Assembly: GCA_017398105.1 (NCBI GenBank)
Contig: JAFQHF010000122.1
Span: forward strand, 1-20,210
Direction: 5' to 3'
Length of the DNA stretch: 20,210 nucleotides
From: Oscillospiraceae bacterium
Lineage (GTDB): Bacteria; Bacillota_A; Clostridia; Oscillospirales; Oscillospiraceae
The position numbers and the translations under genes are program-made. Every line of letters begins with the position of its first letter. The stretch's first letter is position 1. The notes beneath the pieces are model-generated. The model was not told where the DNA came from. It did not search any database and was given only the letters and a program-made list of their open reading frames with translations. Positions 17,801 through 20,210 of the stretch are shown in pieces.

Positions 17801-19087
17801 AAGCTGAACCTGTCCACTGATCCTGCTTCCAGTACGGTCAATACCAATTCCAAATTTGGAGCCGACCTGGATGCGCGGTTCAAGCTCTATAACAAGACCG
17901 CCAAGCAGATTCTGGATCTGGAAGGCGAGGACGTTGTCAACGTTGTCGGCTATGATGTGGATGTGGCTATGGATTCCAATGAGGTCAGCCTGACCCTTGC
18001 AGAAGCAAAGAAGGCGACCCTGACGGTTTCCGTGCAGAAGGAAAACTGGATGTATCCGGTGACTCTGAAGCACAACGTGGCCGTGACCGATAAGGACCCC
18101 ACAGTCAAACTGGGCAAAACCACCCTGAAGCTGAATACCAAGCTTCCTGAAATGACGGATTCCACCTCCGCAGTTCTCACCAACGGCAACCTGGCCATCA
18201 CCGGCTTTGACAACAATGACCTGTTTGTGACTACGGCTAAGGCAGGTACCGATGCCTGGAGAAATGCACAGATGATCCGGGTAGAGTATGTGAATGCAGG
18301 CAATGGCGGCGATATCGTGGCATCTATCGAGCCCGGCCAGACGCCGAAGGCAGGTACTTACACTTACACGGCAACACCTGACATCGACGGCGAGCCTCTG
18401 AAGAGCGTGACCATCAAGGTCAGCGTCAGTTCTGCAGAGCCCAAGGTGACCCTGGGCGCGAAGGATAAGCTGGATACGGTGAATCCTGAAAGCCGAATTG
18501 TCTACACGGTGAATTCTGTGACAAATGCAGACGGTAATCTTGAAGATGTGGTATTTGAGCAGGGCGAGGACTGGTTCCAGATCTCCCGACTGCACAGGGA
18601 CAGCAAGGGCAAGCAGTACTTCACCATGCGTCTGCGCGAGGATGTGACTTACTCTACCAAGCAGACCTATAAGGTGGTATTCAGCTATAAGATCTGCGGT
18701 GAATGGTTCACCTCCAACACTCTGAACATCAAGGTCAGCCAGAGTAATCTGAAGATAACGGCATCTGCAGCCCAGTATGTTCCCGGTCAGGAGAACGTCA
18801 ATGTTAATCTGATTCTGACCACTCCGGAAAATGCCCGGATGGAGCAGGTGGTTATCAACGAAGCTAAGACAGCGAAGGAACTGATTGCAGCTCTGGAGGA
18901 ATCTGTACTTAATGAGAACCTGCTGGAGAATGCAGCGGCAGAAGCAGAACTGACACTGCCTGTTGCAGATGACAGCAATCTGAAGCCCGGCAGGAGCTAC
19001 AAGCTGGTGCTGGATATCACCCCTGTGGGGCATGCAAGTGATGCAAAGATCACCACGGTGACGGTGAACATCAAGATTGCAAAGTAA
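8858..19087 (+). CDS. Giant exported LRR / His-Cys repeat / BIG2 / Ig-like protein (giant protein 2)
   Basis: A 3409-aa secreted modular paralogue of giant protein 1. A signal peptide (MEILRRSLSAFLAM..., cut near Ala27/Ser28) is followed by a Thr/Glu-rich linker (29 to about 130) with repeated VETT-like motifs. Residues about 158-325 carry YD-type motifs (YNEDGQIVEI, YDAYGRLTSV, YNENGQLIAS, YDESGKLIQV, YDEAGNLVRD). A degenerate LDxDxIPE motif lies near 440. Residues 677-1165 are an unassigned Gly/Ala- and strand-rich region ending in an amphipathic helix. Ig-like domains (about 1284-1478), LRR block 1 (about 1482-1775), His/Cys repeats (1776-2028), LRR blocks 2 and 3 (about 2028-2515), three BIG2-like domains (about 2518-2795) and alternating Ig-like modules (to 3409) follow. 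It has its own promoter, RBS and terminator. No sortase, SLH or choline-binding anchor is seen. A large cell-surface or matrix protein is the likeliest role; ligand unknown. Confidence 0.92.
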   Translation: MEILRRSLSAFLAMVMVLGMLPMPAAASEMEIEIEALAEETVPVETLPDVAVETTAAQTQEPTVMETTEAVEGTTEAAVSTEIESELSETTASTEETEAASVETLSTLEDNVVGSETILDEATEMLGVFTKDSAKASYLSCDRQLTSVVRTFSSEYKEMNSFVYNEDGQIVEIAYKQFWSDDSYETRCSLTYDAYGRLTSVYFPEKDWLRETYTYNENGQLIASTYTEESEFRSTYTYDESGKLIQVVSQDSEYGTTIQTSYYDEAGNLVRDECVDIYPNGSEYTYTYIYDAYAYDDQHRIISINGTRNGVKWQETYEYDCLPFLCYTYSSADSTYPTTSLYLQDTVGQSVWSLGAIVNPQFSVDADGYLISISEDGYGSDGSTISFYYDDEEGTDTELSGWQNAYYNFIIDDKESGYFDQYLHSDWNDAVSYSLIFLDEDSIPEMWISYISAYTSYSANRLLAYKNGQLVNIQGSDENLEYEEHKNVFKIQRNGHGSIFDTIYCLQEDGLEKLAGGCCTWIDEYGNPIRTTYKWNDTVVTEAEYNDAIAQWIDLDQALSPWDCRMNYDEMLEYLSGYQDNSDRVTDYLDNSAIKINHAGSAFAYYQGEPNQTYILKKESRSITVRSNENGVFSVPLGNFDAPGTYDVKLTISHIGDEQLRRGIDLNATVHVTPLEFTQSWEASLDASVAGKLMPGVEIPIIKAKFMLGGEAKAEAGVGTAMKITRSHSADGDSLKIISDKNVEAGASVKAGISAEILTAEVELASAGLGVDGTGGVSYGIEIEDYDPSNLSQNMAVATYFLGEALQANPSNLFFVPLHEHLTNTVYGISGVTKIYGDFSKLGGTISANVGTVSMKYGDDDKNIVTAASFDYDVAISQSKQQNARREIEKSLSAQTSSALSLITGVRLNELEGDDINWSGSVLRNDFLGTDVEITAKSSSEGKSLETTSLSADVQSSGFILREHKITDYNKYKFQDQALNGLISRSDAFNDYLNGNSFLLSLIDVVELTEELSVSDVPIPYNVETKDQILYSVPIEFGFAAIVGAEFGVNLSYLEETSYEKAYGYAVNDEILITGNSDNVGSQVDSRTFQIEELFTEAIPSLANEVKNFFAEIWGHITDGVEAIWARITGKENSRNNWNVSLTYADGGNGRKAFAKSYRINTTKHGRTRLNSSADADTQIKASTIGRPVVVNVTDADTEEIITDFSEEPLEFTIRYAAEDLEAAGLSASDPIVQDNGIAIYRYSDNGDYFEYVGGAHNQSDMTVTATITKGGQYILAADSCAPAISVLDISDFHATPTITARFDDLSGMNPEYFVFKLDDEVKVDASNLDAHYSTSSGEFTYTVTEEDALDEGRHTMTFTLADTSGNLDSYTYSFNVDLTNPEILDVEITGYPNADTTMEILAEVADENLTGVYAVLSKMQEDGTWSSKITAEMSDLGNGTWGLDYQGDGNAVKVYVLAMDIAENTASSEEFVIQVKESEGTCGDNLCWELDDEGTLRIFGTGDMWSYLGEDIYTPWYEYRALIKNVVLEDGVSSIGDAAFAYCEEITDISIADTVESIGFNAIFGCRKLISITIPKSVTTISYKAINTCLSLQEIIVDAENTAYTSVNGVLFTKNMDRLVKYPEAKQEASYTIPEETRIIGSMAFTDCRLTEIITHDEITTIEYCAFANTPITSFTIPPQVTVIEGLLFQCSSLTSITIPVNITAIKHGAFTMCDQLEEIIFQGDAPEFFGEVFVGVTAVAAFPTNNETWVDEVFQNYGGTITWIGYEPEICDEHTWGDVEVIIDPGCTGVGEGVKTCLVCGAEETVILYGEHQWGEAVVVREAECFENGEVADGESHQICSVCGEVKVSRIYGRHTYETQVVAEATCTEDGERVTTCSVCGYSFSNTIPGGHRWDWSSREVIKEATCTEDGEERYTCSVCQETKIEITQGYHDWSDYEVIQEQTCTEDGIEQAICQNCGLVNRFTIEAEHEWDWSNGTVTREATCEVNGIRSYPCRNCDETHEVSIYEHHTANENGICTKCGKHVCGDKLSWSFDEATGTLTISGNGNMYWRGSDPSQVPWAAVRERIQHVVFSGNCGNIASNAFYGCINLTQITIPEGCQIGSAAFKYCVKLETVEMTPMGWIREDTFSGCTSLTGIDFSRTGSIEENAFRNCASLEEINFGIGLAKIEANAFAGCVGVDTVAFTGNAPEIGENAFGNVTADVYYPIHDITWTDEVRRDYGGDLTWIGDEAKICGENLTWNYNAQTKTLTISGTGEMYDYADYVVPWAEYQREVRNVVVEQGVTVIGSCAFDGMTSLINVEIADSVITIGDAVFRSCTSLTGLDLPENLKTMGANIFDSCTALESVEIPGTVTNMAYYSFLNCTSLQKVELPENLEPAPLWGMFSGCTSLTEVDVKCLEYIGWGMFEGCTSLTEIELGEQLYEVSDGAFAGCTSLAHISFPESLTNIGVEAFADCTSLTTVYFTGNAFWCYETEGNCFKNVTANVYYPADNPTWTPSRRVDYGGNLTWIPYYPGEGELVLMHDGLALEESMTVDMKDHPVMELSAVRGNVAAEVSWTTSDAKIAAVMDGEVTFRKPGNVTITARENTGESVGVTMDVFYVDPAARITAEAEIPEIGLQTGQQALIVVSGEQTIDTSDLIFASSNAQIASVDENGVVTGGSKTGTARITASIQDDPLKRKTTMNVKVIPAQISSLTLEPEEITLDKAELTNKESRTFVITPMAESEFAAVTLTNRSLKWTSSNTKLATVKANSDGSATMTIAANKDGVATITAQSTDLAKITATMTLTIYDRSPKLENSKITLNPMLLGGTNVILTPGYENEVRAVEIVSPDLTVDYDEETDILNVAAVRALKNGTINTSLEVLCENGSIYSLPLKVTVKSTVPSVTIKQTSKLDLFYIDSEAALTVTAKDAVVATLMLADTEDFVMDADGVIRFAEDLPVQYAVNPKYKPDTKATLLVYLEGYAHPVEKAITITTSATKLNLSTDPASSTVNTNSKFGADLDARFKLYNKTAKQILDLEGEDVVNVVGYDVDVAMDSNEVSLTLAEAKKATLTVSVQKENWMYPVTLKHNVAVTDKDPTVKLGKTTLKLNTKLPEMTDSTSAVLTNGNLAITGFDNNDLFVTTAKAGTDAWRNAQMIRVEYVNAGNGGDIVASIEPGQTPKAGTYTYTATPDIDGEPLKSVTIKVSVSSAEPKVTLGAKDKLDTVNPESRIVYTVNSVTNADGNLEDVVFEQGEDWFQISRLHRDSKGKQYFTMRLREDVTYSTKQTYKVVFSYKICGEWFTSNTLNIKVSQSNLKITASAAQYVPGQENVNVNLILTTPENARMEQVVINEAKTAKELIAALEESVLNENLLENAAAEAELTLPVADDSNLKPGRSYKLVLDITPVGHASDAKITTVTVNIKIAK
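9329..9835 (+). repeat. YD-like repeats in giant protein 2
   Basis: Residues about 158-325 contain at least five units of 20-25 aa that look like the YD repeats of Rhs proteins (Y-D/N-x-x-G-x-L/I, then a Tyr-rich strand such as TYTYDESGKL). There is no Rhs core signature and no toxin tip. It is probably a small strand-rich binding region. Confidence 0.65.
13301..14170 (+). repeat. LRR block 1 of giant protein 2
   Basis: Residues about 1482-1771. It begins with the same cap as in giant protein 1 (CGDNLCWEL, GTLRIFGTGDM, TPWYEYRALI), carries LRR_5 units (VSSIGDAAFAYCEEI, VTTISYKAINTC, ITTIEYCAF), and ends with a closing cap (FQGDAPEFFGEVF, YGGTITWIGYEP). Confidence 0.85.
14183..14935 (+). repeat. 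Six-and-a-half His/Cys (H-C-C-C) repeats in giant protein 2
   Basis: Repeats of 37-43 aa begin at His1776, 1814, 1857, 1894, 1934, 1972 and a partial one at 2012. Each full unit has one His near the start (HxW or HTY), one Cys in the middle (ATCTEDG), and a CxxC (TCSVCG). That is four possible metal ligands per unit. Giant protein 1 has a related degenerate stretch around C1138 and C1188/C1191. The units could bind zinc or form disulfides outside the cell; the sequence alone does not decide. Confidence 0.85.
14938..16395 (+). repeat. LRR blocks 2 and 3 of giant protein 2
   Basis: Two more BspA-like blocks lie in tandem (residues about 2028-2237 and 2238-2515). Each opens with a CG...L.W cap (CGDKLSWSF, CGENLTWNY, both with TLTISG.G.M and PWA). 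Each closes with a FTGNA... and YGG(D/N)LTWI segment. LRR units are of the type xxIGxxAFxGCTSLTxIxLPExL. Confidence 0.85.
16410..17245 (+). repeat. BIG2-like domains of giant protein 2
   Basis: Residues about 2518-2795 hold three Ig-like group 2 domains. They show the usual W(T)TSDAKIAAV, FASSNAQIASVDENGVV and WTSSNTKLATVKA motifs followed by a GxATITA-type strand. Such domains serve as stalks or adhesive units in exported bacterial proteins. Confidence 0.82.
17246..19084 (+). repeat. C-terminal Ig-like module array of giant protein 2
   Basis: Residues about 2797-3409 form modules of roughly 100 aa (starting near KLENSKITLNP, SVTIKQTSKLDL, TKLNLSTDPAS, TVKLGKTTLKL, KVTLGAKDKLD and LKITASAAQYV). 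They resemble the LKLSAT/GNIDL modules of giant protein 1. The protein stops at the end of a strand (TVNIKIAK), with no anchor sequence. Confidence 0.7.
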
Positions 19088-19098
19088 ATCATAAGATA

Positions 19099-19136
19099 CA
19101 AAAATGGTACCGTTCTTTTGGACGGTACCATTTTTG
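19099..19136 (+). terminator. Intrinsic terminator of giant protein 2 gene
   Basis: A long stem starts 11 bases beyond the stop codon: CAAAAATGGTACCGTTC (19099-19115) pairs with 19120-19136 around a TTTT loop, with one G-T pair. The 3' arm holds five T residues. It is A/T-flanked and could also work on the minus strand. Confidence 0.9.
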
Positions 19137-19162
19137 TTAAATGGATATGGATGCTATGTATA

Positions 19163-19324
19163 CTACATCCTGTTTATATCCCGGAGCTGTTCTGCAGATT
19201 CACGCATACTTCGCAGTTTACATGGGACACAAATTCTGAACCATCTGGCTGCCTGCATCTTGAAACGGTCCGTAGCCTCCCGGGCATGGGGAATGTGCAG
19301 CTGATTGTTATTAGAGTTGCTCAT
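19163..19324 (-). pseudogene. Broken second copy of the alpha/beta SASP gene
   Basis: The first 26 codons (MSNSNNNQLH, AREATDRFKMQAA) match the intact SASP at 1926-2126 with three substitutions. After that the protein runs into unrelated sequence and stops at 53 aa. On the minus strand the break reads GCAGGCAGCCAGATGG, which looks like the codon-25 region of the intact gene joined out of frame to its later GGQMV region (GGCCAGATGG), an apparent deletion of about 77 bases. The DNA-binding half is lost. The ribosome site has decayed (AGAAGAG for AGGAGAG), while the forespore promoter is kept. A short functional peptide cannot be excluded but is unlikely. Confidence 0.85.
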
Positions 19325-19353
19325 ATTCATTCTCTTCTTTGATTCATTAATCC

Positions 19354-19382
19354 TAGTTTGACCAAAGTCGAAAGTTGTATGA
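19354..19382 (-). promoter_or_regulatory. Forespore-type promoter of the SASP pseudogene
   Basis: TCATA (19378-19382), 17 bases, CAAACTA (19354-19360), identical in both boxes and in spacing to the promoter at 2205-2233. The leader after it is much shorter (about 25-30 bases) and lacks the hairpin of the intact copy. Confidence 0.68.
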
Positions 19383-19429
19383 ATGTTAAGTGGCGGAAAG
19401 GGTGGAAAAGATTTCAAATATCGTGCAGA

Positions 19430-19465
19430 AAAGAGCAGAGCTTTCTTTTGGAAGCTCTGCTCTTT
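19430..19465 (-). terminator. Intrinsic terminator of the corrinoid protein gene
   Basis: A 16-bp stem (19430-19445 with 19450-19465, one G-T pair, loop AAAA on the minus strand) lies 17 bases past the corrinoid protein stop. The 3' arm on the minus strand runs GCTCTGCTCTTTTC, giving a short T-run. Confidence 0.87.
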
Positions 19466-19482
19466 GGTGATGTTAAAGAAAT

Positions 19483-20103
19483 TTATGCAGCCAGTTCCTT
19501 TGCCATCTTGGCAGCGGAAGCGGCATCGGCGGTGTAGCCGTCTGCGCCGACCTTGTCAGCGAACTCCTGGGTGATGGGAGCGCCGCCGACCATGACCTTG
19601 TAGGCCTTGCCGGATGCCTTCAGAGCGGCAACGGTAGCTTCCAGAGCGGGCATGGTGGTGGTCAGCAGAGCAGAGCAGGCCACAATCTTCACACCGTCAG
19701 CGGAAGCAGCTTCCACAAACTTGTCGGCGGGAACGTCAACACCCAGGTCAATAACCTCAAAGCCGGCGGACTCAATCATCATGGCAACCAGGTTCTTGCC
19801 GATATCGTGCAGGTCACCTGCCACGGTGCCGATGACCACCTTGCCCAGAGCACCGGCTGCGCCGGATGCCAGATGGGGCTTCAGGACCTCAACACCCTTC
19901 TTCATAGCCTTGGCAGCGATCAGCATTTCAGGAACAAAGATCTCACCGTTCTTGAACTTTTCGCCGACAACGTCCATAGCGGAAATCATCTTGTTCAGAA
20001 TTTCCTCAGCACCGAAGCCGGCGTCCAGAGCTTCTGCCACAGCGGCGGGGGTCAACTTAGCCTTGCCGCGGGATACCAGATCATAAACTTTTTCGATAGC
20101 CAT
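19483..20103 (-). CDS. Corrinoid protein of a methyltransferase system (MtbC/MttC/MtaC type)
   Basis: A 206-aa cytoplasmic protein that carries a cobalamin cofactor. In known systems it accepts a methyl group from a substrate methyltransferase and passes it to a second one, towards tetrahydrofolate or coenzyme M. Residues 1 to about 85 form the helical cap domain (B12-binding_2). The Rossmann-type B12 domain follows, with the DxHxxG motif as GDLHDIGKN (Asp97, His99 as lower cobalt ligand, Gly102), SALLT at 144-148 and a VGGAPIT loop at 172-178. Length is normal for the family. ATG 20103 follows AAAGGAG (20113-20119) by 9 bases. It lies 37 bases downstream of another minus-strand gene, probably in the same operon, and ends at a strong terminator. 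The methyl donor (methanol, methylamines, betaines, methoxy-aromatics) cannot be told from this protein. Confidence 0.95.
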   Translation of the reverse strand: MAIEKVYDLVSRGKAKLTPAAVAEALDAGFGAEEILNKMISAMDVVGEKFKNGEIFVPEMLIAAKAMKKGVEVLKPHLASGAAGALGKVVIGTVAGDLHDIGKNLVAMMIESAGFEVIDLGVDVPADKFVEAASADGVKIVACSALLTTTMPALEATVAALKASGKAYKVMVGGAPITQEFADKVGADGYTADAASAAKMAKELAA

Positions 20104-20140
20104 ATGTATATTCTCCTTTAAATATAGTCAGTAAAAACAG

Positions 20141-20210
20141 TTATTTGACGGGACCAAACAGACCTTCCCGGTAAGCGCCGATGTATTCCATGCAGTAGTC
20201 GTCAAGACCC
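20141..20210 (-). CDS. C-terminal fragment of a gene upstream of the corrinoid protein
   Basis: Partial gene running off the window. The last residues read LDDYCMEYIGAYREGLFGPV, then Lys and TAA at 20141-20143. It ends 37 bases before the corrinoid protein, in the same direction. In such operons the partner is often the substrate methyltransferase, so that is a reasonable guess from context. The 22 residues seen do not let me name the family. Confidence 0.6.
   Translation of the reverse strand, partial: GLDDYCMEYIGAYREGLFGPVK

Noticed and set aside
17285..19033. A 582-codon open frame on the minus strand opposite the 3' end of giant gene 2
   Set aside because: Same reason: a codon-bias shadow of the module array, with no family features.

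Overview
The window looks like part of the chromosome of an endospore-forming, Gram-positive gut bacterium, most likely an uncultured or little-studied member of the Clostridia (Oscillospirales/Oscillospiraceae-like). The basis is an alpha/beta-type small acid-soluble spore protein (SASP) with a forespore-type promoter, AGGAG-type ribosome sites, very large exported BspA-like leucine-rich-repeat/Ig-like proteins, and a corrinoid methyltransfer gene. The genus is inference; there is no rRNA or other taxonomic marker.

Layout. Bases 1-207 hold no convincing gene but a chain of stem-loops, the last one terminator-like. On the minus strand at 208-1776 lies a lipoprotein with leucine-rich repeats. 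On the minus strand at 1926-2126 is an intact SASP gene with a clear terminator (1881-1911), a 5'-UTR hairpin and a sigma-G/F-like promoter (2205-2233). Divergent from it is the first giant exported protein (2397-8702, 2101 aa). It combines a signal peptide, a Thr/Glu-rich linker, BspA-like LRRs, a papain-like Cys-His-Asp/Asn candidate domain, a Cys-rich motif, a bacterial Ig-like (BIG2) domain and an array of about 100-residue Ig-like modules. A strong terminator and a separate promoter lead to the second giant protein (8858-19087, 3409 aa). That one has YD-like motifs, a large unassigned strand-rich region, three LRR blocks, six to seven His/Cys repeats, BIG2-like domains and the same kind of C-terminal Ig-like array. 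A hairpin terminator ends it at about 19136.

To the right is a broken second copy of the SASP gene (19163-19324) that keeps the same forespore promoter. After it come, on the minus strand, a corrinoid protein of the MtbC/MttC type (19483-20103) and the last 23 codons of an upstream gene (20141-20210), probably in one operon.

How the parts relate. The two giant proteins are modular paralogues built from a shared kit (signal peptide, VETT linker, LRR blocks with common caps, His/Cys units, BIG2, alternating Ig modules). They sit between two same-orientation copies of the SASP locus, so the roughly 17 kb between them looks like a surface-protein cassette flanked by direct repeats. The corrinoid genes are a separate metabolic unit for methyl transfer. 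The most unusual content is the papain-like domain in giant protein 1, the His/Cys array and the unassigned strand-rich region in giant protein 2, and the SASP copies flanking the cassette.
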